A stretch of DNA of 64,000 nucleotides from positions 26,183,160 to 26,247,159 of the forward strand of contig OZ024927.1 of NCBI GenBank assembly GCA_964017235.1, given 5' to 3'. The position numbers and the translations under genes are program-made. How positions within the stretch are numbered: the first letter of the stretch is position 1; each line of letters begins with the position of its first letter. Source of the stretch: Sabellastarte sp. h YS-2021 (taxonomy: Eukaryota; Annelida; Polychaeta; Sabellida; Sabellidae). Shown piece by piece: positions 59,401-62,337 of the stretch. A model generated the notes under the pieces. The model was given only the letters and a program-made list of their open reading frames with translations. It was not told the origin of the DNA and searched no databases.

Positions 59401-59673
59401 GTATTTAGTTTTCTTCTTTAATATGTAATATCACAAACCAGTTTAACTGATGTCAGTCACCCAAATGAAATTTTTTAACCACAATGGACAATATAGCACT
59501 GTTAAAAACATTTGATTTAGTAATATAGCTGCCATACTCTTTGCAAGCCTTCTTAACTTCTTCATAAGCTGATTTTCTTGCAGTGACTCCCTGATCATCC
59601 CTGTCTTCCAACCCACTGGAGTTCAGGTCTATAACACAGACCACCAGCATACTGGTCATACTTTTAGTCTCAG
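4151..59673 (-). CDS. MAP3K5: ASK1-family MAP kinase kinase kinase, 21 exons placed, partial at both ends
   Basis: This gene encodes a cytoplasmic Ser/Thr kinase of the ASK1 family (vertebrate MAP3K5/6/15, Drosophila Ask1, nematode nsy-1). Known members are held by reduced thioredoxin and, under oxidative or other stress, phosphorylate MKK3/6 and MKK4/7 to activate p38 and JNK. The exons join in phase with GT-AG boundaries into about 904 codons (2712 nt). Order is thioredoxin-binding domain (e1-e4), central TPR-like and PH-like regulatory region (e5-e15), kinase (e16-e20) and a Ser/Pro-rich linker (e21). Kinase landmarks are a GKGTYG glycine loop, IAIK lysine, HRDIKGDN catalytic loop, DFG and an activation segment ending in APE. 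The span matching human residues ~90-940 is about 862 codons, close to the human length. The N-terminal start and the ~400-residue C-terminal part are not seen. Invertebrates usually have one such gene, so the vertebrate symbol marks the family, not a one-to-one orthologue. Confidence 0.96.
4889..4916 (+). repeat. Long G homopolymer
   Basis: An uninterrupted run of close to 30 G residues, followed by a short CA-repeat at 4930-4941. Its length is likely to be inaccurate in any assembly. Translating it gives artefactual poly-Gly or poly-Pro peptides. Confidence 0.9.
5100..5657 (-). mobile_element. Family A right-end (5') fragment
   Basis: The stretch runs from TTCAAGTTATAAGTGATTTA through the gene-poor tail to the palindrome TCAGCTGACT-GACA-AGTCAGCTGA at 5633-5656. 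It matches the ends of A1 (to 34351) and A2 (to 43498) with scattered substitutions. No family A left end is found nearby, so this is a truncated or internally captured copy. Confidence 0.75.
7212..7547. mobile_element. Degenerate MITE with AGGGATG termini
   Basis: Left terminus AGGGATGGGACGGTA and right terminus (inverted) AGGGATGAGATGGTA agree at 13 of 15 positions, about 335 bp apart. No clean target-site duplication was seen. The termini resemble those of the hAT-type MITE at 44599-44989, so a decayed relative is likely. Confidence 0.45.
7548..10297. other. Unassigned intron sequence
   Basis: AT-rich intron of the ASK1 gene. I found no exon with splice sites and homology, no RNA gene and no clear repeat structure, apart from short recurring CGATTAATCATCGG-like strings near 7980 and 8300 that do not resolve into an element. 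Confidence 0.5.
10298..10628. repeat. Perfect 57-bp inverted repeat enclosing a DIRS-end fragment
   Basis: Positions 10298-10354 are the exact reverse complement of 10572-10628. The outer ~39 bp of each arm is AT-rich sequence that is not part of the DIRS terminus. The inner ~18 bp is DIRS terminus (CTATCCAATGGACA). Between the arms, 10355-10510 is the inverted copy of the right end of the DIRS element (about 16466-16612). The block abuts the left terminus of the full element at 10629. Confidence 0.85.
10629..10668 (+). repeat. DIRS left inverted terminal repeat
   Basis: Begins TTTTATTGCGTTAATACATC and ends CAATGGACAATAGCT. It is the reverse complement of 16613-16652 with one substitution (C for T). 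Confidence 0.92.
11100..12290 (-). pseudogene. DIRS tyrosine recombinase, broken and internally duplicated
   Basis: Active relatives use this enzyme to insert the circular DNA intermediate. The N-terminal SAM-like part reads [19 protein letters not shown] at about 12120-12200 and again, diverged, at about 11830-11900. The catalytic part starts near 11564 and contains [13 protein letters not shown] and [12 protein letters not shown]. The HxxR box is HDVR at 11211-11222 and the Tyr nucleophile lies in a QFY motif near 11115. A TGA stop sits between HDVR and the Tyr, and frames change at least twice. Confidence 0.85.
11588..12174. repeat. Direct duplication of ~293 bp inside the recombinase region
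   Basis: Copy 1 (about 11588-11880) and copy 2 (about 11880-12174) share strings such as GGTCAAATGCTTCAAGG, CTATCCAGGAGA and CCATCAATGGT in the same order. They have diverged by many substitutions, so the event is old. Confidence 0.8.
12205..12910 (-). pseudogene. DIRS RNase H end and inter-domain region, broken
   Basis: The segment near 12721-12909 contains [15 protein letters not shown], the conserved end of DIRS and Ty3-like RNase H domains. The segment at 12205-12585 contains [19 protein letters not shown], a conserved linker seen between RNase H and recombinase in DIRS elements of aquatic animals. The two are in different frames with stops between, so the region is non-functional. Confidence 0.75.
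13030..13830 (-). pseudogene. DIRS reverse transcriptase and RNase H, frameshifted
   Basis: Reverse-transcribes the element RNA in active relatives. The catalytic box YLDD is encoded at 13621-13632, preceded by [10 protein letters not shown]-type residues and followed in a second frame by [13 protein letters not shown] and FIGYQLD, typical of DIRS polymerases. The switch of frame falls near 13560, so the coding sequence is broken there. The RNase H motif [10 protein letters not shown] follows at about 13100, but the expected catalytic Asp codon before it is lost in another frameshift. Confidence 0.85.
14436..14835. repeat. ~60-bp tandem repeat in the DIRS leader
   Basis: Six units with a recurring GTGTAGCCAGTACC core at about 14505, 14565, 14625, 14674, 14732 and 14790, spaced 49-60 bp. 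A T23 tract and a short GT repeat precede it. The array lies upstream of the polymerase region. Confidence 0.85.
14990..16000. repeat. Two interleaved direct-repeat sets in the DIRS leader
   Basis: The string GACACGCGATTGGCT recurs near 15018, 15244 and 15460, and CCCACTACCGACAAC near 15109, 15329 and 15630, giving a ~220-bp period. From 15545 to 15990 a second set of ~100-bp units repeats ACCAGTGCGCTCTG (15552, 15740, 15852, 15965). Their position at the 5' side of the element suggests leader or promoter sequence, but function is not shown. Confidence 0.8.
16613..16652 (-). repeat. DIRS right inverted terminal repeat
   Basis: Begins AGCTATTGTCCATTGGATAG and ends TTAACGCAATAAAA. It pairs with 10629-10668. 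The ~150 bp inside it also occur inverted at 10355-10510, to the left of the other terminus. Confidence 0.92.
16653..17158. other. Intron between the DIRS element and exon e20
   Basis: AT-rich sequence without a recognisable gene or repeat. Confidence 0.5.
17159..17227 (-). CDS. MAP3K5: ASK1 exon e20: end of kinase domain
   Basis: One base plus 22 codons and [22 protein letters not shown] is the typical C-lobe end with the conserved Arg, matching human CFEPDPDKRACANDLL. It leaves in phase 2. The next intron is at least 12.9 kb and contains the DIRS element. Confidence 0.96.
17817..17917 (-). CDS. MAP3K5: ASK1 exon e19: kinase C-lobe
   Basis: The exon has 33 codons plus [22 protein letters not shown] matches human [20 protein letters not shown]. 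Acceptor is TTTCAG|CTG and donor TCAA|GTCAGT. It joins e20 to give [10 protein letters not shown]. Confidence 0.97.
17918..19052. other. Intron e18-e19 with a CA repeat
   Basis: Intron sequence with a (CA)n tract at 18472-18495 and a small perfect hairpin CGTGG-TAGG-CCACG near 18340. No gene is visible. Inverted TTCACACTA strings at about 18316 and 18874 might mark an old MITE, but I could not support it. Confidence 0.4.
19053..19319 (-). CDS. MAP3K5: ASK1 exon e18: catalytic loop and activation segment
   Basis: The exon has 89 codons in phase 0/0. It contains [16 protein letters not shown], the activation segment and APE, then [17 protein letters not shown]. The Thr residues equivalent to human Thr813, Thr838 and Thr842 are conserved. 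The Thr between the last two in human (840) is Ala here. The acceptor is CAAG|CAT, slightly weak. Confidence 0.98.
19600..19831 (-). CDS. MAP3K5: ASK1 exon e17: kinase helix C to helix E
   Basis: One base plus 77 codons. [20 protein letters not shown] holds the helix C Glu, and [20 protein letters not shown] is the hinge and front region, both nearly identical to human. Helix E follows as [13 protein letters not shown]. Donor is TTG|GTGAGT. Confidence 0.97.
19832..20885. other. Intron e16-e17, nothing recognised
   Basis: AT-rich intron with no repeat, exon or RNA gene that I could identify. Confidence 0.5.
20886..21019 (-). CDS. MAP3K5: ASK1 exon e16: kinase N-lobe with glycine loop and catalytic lysine
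   Basis: The exon has 44 codons plus GA. It carries the nucleotide-binding loop [13 protein letters not shown] and the beta-3 strand [10 protein letters not shown], whose Lys is the ATP-contacting residue (human Lys709). The poly-A run at 21022-21037 is the pyrimidine tract of the acceptor on the coding strand. The 1.9 kb foldback element fills the intron to e15. Confidence 0.97.
21066..21300. repeat. Dispersed repeat, inverted relative to 22560-22790
   Basis: It starts TTAACGCTCGACGATAGGAG, then a GTCT-rich tract and TATAACTCAAAAACTATAG. The same features occur in reverse complement at 22560-22790 and partly at 22365-22556. The start resembles a mobile-element terminus, but the other end of this copy is not defined. 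Confidence 0.7.
21654..23551. mobile_element. 1.9 kb foldback element with long inverted arms
   Basis: The outer ~75 bp are inverted: 21654 onward reads TAAACAAGATGCACTCAGAG, and the right end (to 23551) is its reverse complement with few mismatches. Further in, 22190-22337 pairs with 22785-22938, sharing reverse-complement blocks such as the GATGTCATTACTTAATGATG region. The centre (22365-22760) holds two direct ~195-bp units. No transposase is encoded. A TA flank may be a target duplication, but this is unproven. Confidence 0.75.
23808..23895 (-). CDS. MAP3K5: ASK1 exon e15: link from PH-like domain to kinase
   Basis: One base plus 29 codons reading [19 protein letters not shown], matching human KKFFEMVNTITEE. 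The rest is variable. It leaves in phase 0 into e16, whose opening YEYEYDD matches human LLEYDYEYDE. Confidence 0.92.
24390..24574 (-). CDS. MAP3K5: ASK1 exon e14: PH-like domain
   Basis: The exon has 61 codons plus [22 protein letters not shown] and [13 protein letters not shown] match human ISIWHVLPDDKKGIHEWNF and LYVLHNSDDFQIY. The polypyrimidine tract before its acceptor is long and is followed by TTTTCAG. Confidence 0.96.
24993..25106 (-). CDS. MAP3K5: ASK1 exon e13: PH-like domain
   Basis: The exon has 38 codons in phase 0/0 from [20 protein letters not shown] to GRSAR. It aligns with human VLILEPTKIYQPSYLSINN. An acidic EEEDE stretch replaces human EVEEK. Confidence 0.92.
25107..26369. 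other. Intron e12-e13, nothing recognised
   Basis: AT-rich intron starting next to the A-run acceptor tract of e13 (25118-25136). No repeat, RNA gene or extra exon was recognised. Confidence 0.5.
26370..26438 (-). CDS. MAP3K5: ASK1 exon e12: central regulatory region to PH-like domain
   Basis: The exon has 23 codons in phase 0/0. [12 protein letters not shown] and then DVRFP match human LVDFWMDFLVEA and VRFPVLILEP. Acceptor is TTGCAG|CTG and donor CCT|GTAAGT. Confidence 0.95.
26874..26961 (-). CDS. MAP3K5: ASK1 exon e11: central regulatory region
   Basis: One base plus 29 codons starting [17 protein letters not shown], which aligns with the human WYLKSIVETILIYKHF helix. The remaining SREQK end matches a variable human linker. 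Donor is AAG|GTGAGG. Confidence 0.93.
27549..27708 (-). CDS. MAP3K5: ASK1 exon e10: central regulatory region
   Basis: The exon has 52 codons plus two bases at each end. It contains [18 protein letters not shown] and [17 protein letters not shown], close to human LLGRKGSLEKM, YWDVG and KAVQAAERLFKLKPPVW. Both flanking codons (Gly with e9, Trp with e11) are restored by splicing. Confidence 0.97.
28104..29439. repeat. Minisatellite of 13 units (102-103 bp) beginning at the e9 splice donor
   Basis: Units start with TCTTACCCAGCCTCTACTGA at about 28104, 28207, 28309, 28412, 28513, 28615, 28718, 28820, 28922, 29024, 29126, 29228 and 29330. The last boundary, at 29433, runs into exon e9. Identity between units is very high, with variants AAAGTGTCTTTTG and AAACAGTCTTTG accounting for the 1-bp length difference. 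Because 102 is divisible by three, the plus strand stays open for 216 codons, but this is a repeat artefact and not a gene. Confidence 0.97.
29440..29552 (-). CDS. MAP3K5: ASK1 exon e9: TPR-like central region, beside a minisatellite
   Basis: The exon starts with the G that completes Trp and reads [16 protein letters not shown], matching the human YRKGFE...YSGIN segment. Its donor, CTGG|GTAAGATC, is the first of a series: the same CTGGGTAAGATC string recurs in nearly every unit of the array at 28104-29439, which begins at this splice site. Confidence 0.96.
30139..30260 (-). CDS. MAP3K5: ASK1 exon e8: TPR-like central region
   Basis: The exon has 40 codons plus TG, completed to Trp by e9. It contains [16 protein letters not shown], matching human CLCGRIYKDIFLDS. 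Acceptor is TTTGCAG|GCA and donor AAGTG|GTGAGT. Confidence 0.96.
31045..31200 (-). CDS. MAP3K5: ASK1 exon e7: TPR-like central region
   Basis: The exon has 52 codons in phase 0/0. [18 protein letters not shown] and then [18 protein letters not shown] match human segments with YDSIVKLVETLEKLP and [10 protein letters not shown]. It lies about 90 nt below the left end of Helitron-like A1, which fills most of the intron to e6. Confidence 0.96.
31570..32390. repeat. ~146-bp tandem array of family A
   Basis: About 5.5 units marked by AAGTTTGGCTATCC at 31708, 31853, 31999, 32147 and 32292. Each unit contains TTTGACCTTGAAGGAGG and CCAAGGTCAAATC. The same unit recurs in A2 (about 40990-41820), A3 (about 60640-61570) and as 1-2 units in C1 and C2. 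Confidence 0.92.
32390..33960. repeat. ~155-bp tandem array of family A
   Basis: About ten units marked by GATTTACTCAACAGTGA at intervals near 155 bp (32394, 32549, 32703, 32858 and onward), each with TAGCTATTACTCAGCTATGC and ATGTTATAGCTGACC. The same monomer fills 41820-43080 in A2, and 46820-47930 and 52630-53640 in C1 and C2, so it is shared between families. Confidence 0.93.
34352..34893. other. Intron remnant beside A1
   Basis: Contains an A-run at 34380-34399 and a perfect hairpin GTGGGGG-CGAT-CCCCCAC at 34440-34457. No gene is visible. Confidence 0.5.
34894..34986 (-). CDS. MAP3K5: ASK1 exon e6: central regulatory region helices
   Basis: The exon has 31 codons in phase 0/0. [18 protein letters not shown] aligns with human LTADIVINLLLSYRDIQ. 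Acceptor ATGCAG|GTT and donor CAG|GTGAGT are both strong. Confidence 0.95.
35110..35124 (+). repeat. Left 15-bp target-site duplication
   Basis: ACAAATGAATGATTA, identical to 35920-35934. Confidence 0.88.
35125..35919. mobile_element. 795-bp insert with two 226-bp direct repeats and a 15-bp target duplication
   Basis: Flanked by identical 15-bp sequences, so it was inserted as a unit. Repeat 1 (35128-35353) and repeat 2 (35681-35907) are nearly identical from TCATTATTGAGTCCCGCGAG to GCGGAACAACCCCCCC, separated by 327 bp of different sequence. No coding region is present. The long duplication fits target-primed insertion (SINE or LINE machinery) better than an LTR element, whose duplications are usually 4-6 bp. 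The class is unresolved. Confidence 0.8.
35920..35934 (+). repeat. Right 15-bp target-site duplication
   Basis: ACAAATGAATGATTA, identical to 35110-35124. Confidence 0.88.
36302..36383 (-). CDS. MAP3K5: ASK1 exon e5: start of central regulatory region
   Basis: One base plus 27 codons, including [18 protein letters not shown], matching the human LNDIRKARN helix that follows the thioredoxin-binding domain. The donor is AAG|GTATAT. It joins e6 to give [14 protein letters not shown], which aligns with the helix before human DNIEVLTADIVINLL. Confidence 0.92.
37084..40807 (-). mobile_element. Helitron-like family B, copy B2 (complete, inside A2)
   Basis: A complete 3724-bp copy running from CTAGATTGGGCC to GGGGATATAA. 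On the minus strand it starts TTATATCCCCAGACG, forms a palindrome around a short loop, continues with a (CGG)8 tract, and ends with an inverted copy of ATATCCCCAGAC, a GGC-rich hairpin and CTAG. The intact A1 sequence GCATAATTATCAGG gives the empty site and shows insertion between A and T with no duplication. It carries a 452-bp insertion absent from B1. Confidence 0.9.
37899..38350 (-). mobile_element. 5'-truncated non-LTR retrotransposon fragment inside B2
   Basis: These 452 bp are absent at the matching point of B1 (between 678 and 679). The minus strand encodes a C-terminal piece with [20 protein letters not shown], a CxxC...HxxxxC pattern typical of the zinc-binding end of LINE polymerases, then a stop and a short 3' region ending in TAAACTAA-type repeats. 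No poly-A and no clear target duplication were found. Confidence 0.75.
43513..43667 (-). CDS. MAP3K5: ASK1 exon e4: end of thioredoxin-binding domain
   Basis: The exon has 51 codons plus two bases, from [10 protein letters not shown] to REVENSN. It is the least conserved exon, but splice sites (AACAG|ATG and AACAA|GTAAGC) and phase fit e3 and e5. The single Cys in PDMC (codon 43572-43574) aligns with human Cys250, the residue reported to contact thioredoxin. The segment between this Cys and the Cys185 position is about 20 residues shorter than in human. Helitron-like A2 ends 13-14 nt beyond the donor. Confidence 0.88.
43872..44598. other. Intron e3-e4, unassigned
   Basis: AT-rich intron with T-runs near 44380-44450. 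Nothing else was recognised outside the adjacent MITE. Confidence 0.5.
44599..44989. mobile_element. hAT-type MITE with 8-bp target duplication
   Basis: The 391-bp element starts TAGGGCTGGGACGGGT and ends with the inverted TAGGGCTGCGAACG. It is flanked on both sides by GTTAGAGT (44591-44598 and 44990-44997), a perfect 8-bp duplication, which is characteristic of hAT transposition. It has no coding capacity. A related fragment occurs at about 61876-61910. Confidence 0.88.
45459..45569 (-). CDS. MAP3K5: ASK1 exon e3: thioredoxin-binding domain
   Basis: The exon has 37 codons, phase 0 to 0, with [10 protein letters not shown] matching the human LFYHLGVRES motif. By ungapped alignment the position of human Cys185 is His here (codon 45492-45494). 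Acceptor is TTTAG|GAG and donor AAG|GTATTG. The 10.1 kb intron upstream (45570-55696) holds the C1, C2 and E elements. Confidence 0.94.
45732..48294 (-). mobile_element. Helitron-like family C, copy C1
   Basis: The left end is A|CTAGAAAAAGGAC followed by the hairpin GCATCTG-TGGC-CAGATGC and then GATGTATCCACCGAC. The right end is a palindrome, GTATCCCCGCTTCGCGTCGGGGATAC, then AA|T. TGTATCCCCGAC at the 5' end and TGTATCCACCGAC near the 3' end are subterminal inverted repeats. The interior has 1-2 units of the 146-bp monomer, about five units of a ~130-bp monomer (46060-46690) and about seven of the 155-bp monomer. Two ~120-bp copies of a GACATTTTTGTCTACCA block precede the 5' end. Confidence 0.87.
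50192..52626 (-). mobile_element. Helitron-like family E, complete, inside C2
   Basis: A 2435-bp element running from CTAGAGGAATGC to GGGACGCTTAA. On the minus strand it starts TTAAGCGTCCCT and ends with the exact inverted copy AGGGACGCTT, an imperfect hairpin and CTAG. Comparison with C1 (GACCAAAAATTATGTG at 46917-46932) gives the exact empty site: insertion between A and T, no duplication. Its core is a 12-unit tandem array. A CGG-rich stretch lies near its 5' end, as in B and D. Confidence 0.93.
50290..52200. repeat. ~158-bp tandem array with five-unit higher-order structure
   Basis: Twelve units are marked by GCTTTCCCAATACCTCT at 50298, 50457, 50614, 50772, 50929, 51087, 51245, 51402, 51561, 51718, 51876 and 52034. 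Variants such as CCTCTGAATACATTC or GGGGGGGTTGGGGGATAAA recur 786-788 bp apart, that is every five units. Short open frames in the array are artefacts. Confidence 0.93.
54042..54763. other. Unassigned intron between C2 and the 146-bp array
   Basis: AT-rich intron between e2 and e3. No exon or element was recognised. Confidence 0.5.
54764..55606. repeat. 146-bp tandem array next to exon e2
   Basis: About 5.8 units with AAGTATCAACTT-like markers near 54826, 54972, 55118, 55264, 55410 and 55556. Each unit carries a run of AGGTCA-type hexamers. Three units contain the exact string AGGTCAAAGGTCA (55049-55061, 55341-55353, 55487-55499). The array ends about 90 nt from the splice donor of e2. Confidence 0.93.
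55697..55808 (-). CDS. MAP3K5: ASK1 exon e2: thioredoxin-binding domain core
   Basis: The exon has 37 full codons containing [18 protein letters not shown] and then [12 protein letters not shown], which match the human segment with LDFGET and FYNADIAVVEMS almost position for position. Acceptor is TAG|C and donor CCT|GTAAGT. It enters with one base completing the e1 codon and leaves in phase 0. A 146-bp tandem array begins about 90 nt beyond its donor. Confidence 0.96.
55809..57076. other. Unassigned part of intron e1-e2
   Basis: AT-rich sequence. Short open frames are present but none has splice context or a domain I recognise. Confidence 0.5.
57077..58527 (-). mobile_element. Helitron-like family D, copy D2 (complete)
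   Basis: A 1451-bp element with no internal array. On the minus strand it starts TTAAGCGGCCCATCAGGGAC, itself a near-palindrome, and ends with CAGGGCCGCTTCG, a perfect hairpin GTTTTTG-TCAG-CAAAAAC and, six bases later, CTAG. AAGCGGCCC at the two ends is inverted. The interior repeats blocks such as AAGGTGACCATAA, and a CGG-rich patch lies near the 5' end. Confidence 0.87.
58528..59537. other. Unassigned intron between D2 and exon e1
   Basis: AT-rich intron with a T-run at 58767-58783. Nothing else was recognised. Confidence 0.5.
59538..59673 (-). CDS. MAP3K5: ASK1 exon e1: start of thioredoxin-binding domain
   Basis: The exon opens after a TTTCAG acceptor and ends at GA|GTATGG, which leaves phase 2 and joins e2 to give a KKACKD segment. 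It reads [12 protein letters not shown] near the start, matching the first strand of the domain, and carries a Cys in KKAC that aligns with human Cys120. A Met codon lies at 59657-59659, but a splice acceptor 14 nt upstream and four open codons before it suggest an earlier exon supplies the true start. No upstream exon was recognised up to 64000. Stopping instead at the in-frame stop in the intron would destroy the fit to e2. Confidence 0.85.
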
Positions 59674-60389
59674 CTGAAACAAATGAATAATCATGTTATG
59701 GAAATGTAAAACATTGTCATTTATTTCATAATGTTCACTCTAGCAGCATGTTTTTGTAGTAGTTGACTTTTAAAAGTGTTTCTTGAGAAAGTGTCAAATT
59801 TAGTATTTCATGTTAAACACAGAAGCCACATTCACAATGTTTCACAACACACTTGTTTCACTAGTGAATGACGACCAAACACTGATGGTCTCCCTGGTTA
59901 CGACTCTTCTCACTTTTGATTTATGCATTATGTTTTGGATGATGTGCCTTAAGAATCCGCCGAGATGGAGAATAGGCACATGGATACATGATTGTTGATA
60001 ATGTGGTTCGGTAATTCCACAGCCCACATAAAATGTGAACACGCAGAGATCTGTAAAAGATCAACTTGCTTATATATATCTGGTACCTCAAATTTGTGGA
60101 CTTGCAAAAACTCATAGTCATGAGCAAATCAAAAATATATAGTTACAGAGCTTCTCATATTTGTATTCTGAAACTGGGAAACATAGACTGGGTTGAATAT
60201 CCACAATCTAGTGTTTCAAATTCACTGACTCACACAAATTCAAAATGTCTGATGACTGATAATATGATGTTATTTACTTTTTAAATTAAATACAACTGTG
60301 TAAAGATTGATTTGCTTGAATATCAAGTATTTTAAATTCTTGGATGGGCATAAAGTGACAGAATATATATTCATGAGCAAAACAAAAAA

Positions 60390-62210
60390 CAAGTAATCAG
60401 TGCTCTTGAACGGCCTCTGTGTCAGCTAACTTTGTGTTTTGTGCTTCAAAGTACAAGTGAAACTAGAAAAGGACATATATGAAAATACCTATTGCTCAGC
60501 TATGCAATGAGTTACAGGTCTGCAATTTTACTATATTACAGCAGACCCAAAAGTAGGTGAATAACATATTTTAACTAGACCTACGCATCGGAGACCGAGG
60601 CAAATTTGTATCCACCGAAAAGACAACTCACCAAAGCCAGTGAACCAATGTTTGACCTTGAAGGAGGGGCCAAAGGTCAAATCTAACAACAGAAAATTCC
60701 TAGCCCAAGATTTTGCATGAGTTGGTTTCGTACTCTAAACTTCTAGGATCAATAATAAGTGAGTTATAAGCACTTTTAACTTTGGCTATCCTCGTTTGAC
60801 CTTGAAGAAGGGGCCCAAGGTCAAATCCGACCACGCCAGAAGATTCCCAGCCCATGATATTCTATAGGTTGGTTTACCATCCCAAACCTCTAGGACCAAT
60901 AATAAGCGAGTTATAAGCACTTTTAACTTTGGCTGTCCTCATTTGACTTTGAAGAAGGGGCCCAAGGTCAAATCCAACCACACCAGAAGATTCCCAGCCC
61001 ATGATTTCCTATATGTTGGTTTACCATCCCAAACCTCTAGGACCAATAATAAGCGAGTTATAAGCACTTTTAACTTTGGCTATCCTTGTTTGACCTTGAA
61101 GGACGGGCCCAAGGTCAATTCCGTCCACACCAGAAGATTCCCAGCCAATGATTTCCTATATGCTGGTTTACCATCCCAAACCTCTAGGACCAATAATAAG
61201 TGAGTTATAAGCACTTTTAAGTTTGGCTATCCTTGTTTGACCTTGAACGAGGGGTCCAAGGTCAAATCTGACCACACAAAAAGATTCCCAGCCCATGAGT
61301 TTCTATAGGTTGGTTTACCATCCCAAACCTCTAGCAGCAATAATAAGCGAGTTATAAGCACTTTTAACTTTGGCTATCCTTATTTGACCTTGAAGGAGGG
61401 GTCCAAGGTCAAATCAGACCACACCAGAAGATTCCCAGCCCATGAGTTCTATTGGTTGGTTTACCATCCCAAACCTCTAGGACCAATAATAAGCGAGTTA
61501 TAAGCACTTTTAACTTTGGCTATCCTCGTTTGACCTTGAAGGAGGGGCCCAAGGTCAAATCCGACCACACCAGAACAGAACCTGACAGTAGCTATTGCTC
61601 AGCTATTCAATGAGCTACAGGTCTGCAATTTCACTATGTTATAGCTGACCTAACAGTAAGTAAATAACTTTTCAAACAAAATCATCTAAATGCAATAGTT
61701 TTCCAGTATTTACTTAACAGTGAGAATCTGAAAGTAGTTATTGATCAGCTATGCAATGAGCTACAGGTCTGCAGTTTTACTATGTTACAGCTGACCCAAA
61801 AGGTAAAAAATATATTTAAACAAAATACTCTAAATGCAATAGTTTTCAAGTTACAAGTGATTTACTTAATAGTAGGACTGGGACAGGTGCTCTAAAATAG
61901 CCCTGGATGAGATTTTATACGTCAAAGTCACTATTCTTCAATAGACAATGAGAAAATTGTGATAAAGTGCTGCAATTTTCACACTTAAGGTGGGGGGACT
62001 TCACTTGTAATGGCTCTGGGAAATAAACAAATATATCTACATGCCTTGAACAATTTTTCATGCTTGATACTCAATAGCTAAGGTATCTTTTAACAGAACT
62101 AGCATGTCCCTGGGCCTTGTACTTTTAGAGGAGTTGTTCATATGGCTGTGTATCCAGTCACCACAGAGTGACACCGTAATATCAGTTGACTGATAAGTCA
62201 GCTAACATAA
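60390..62210 (-). mobile_element. Degenerate family A copy A3, composite with a C-type end
   Basis: The left end CAAGTAATCAGTGCTC...GTGTCAGCTAAC and right end ATCAGTTGACTGATAAGTCAGC are diverged family A termini. Inside, a C-like left terminus (A|CTAGACC... TGTATCCACCGA) occurs at 60575, followed by about six 146-bp units (60640-61570), two 155-bp units and a fragment of the hAT-type MITE near 61876. No C-type right end is found, so this is either a recombinant or a truncated nested copy. Confidence 0.65.
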
Positions 62211-62337
62211 AAATCAAAACCTTAACAACTCAGTTAATTCAGTTGTGGCATATTTGCTTGGTAATAGAGTATCAAATATCAGACTTCAAAAATAAAAAAT
62301 AAATAAATAAAAAAAATTCATAAATATAAAAAAAAAA

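Noticed and set aside
59653-59659. ATG in e1 as the true start codon of ASK1
   Set aside because: A good splice acceptor lies 14 nt upstream with open codons between, and family members have more N-terminal sequence, so the start is probably in an earlier exon. It cannot be excluded.
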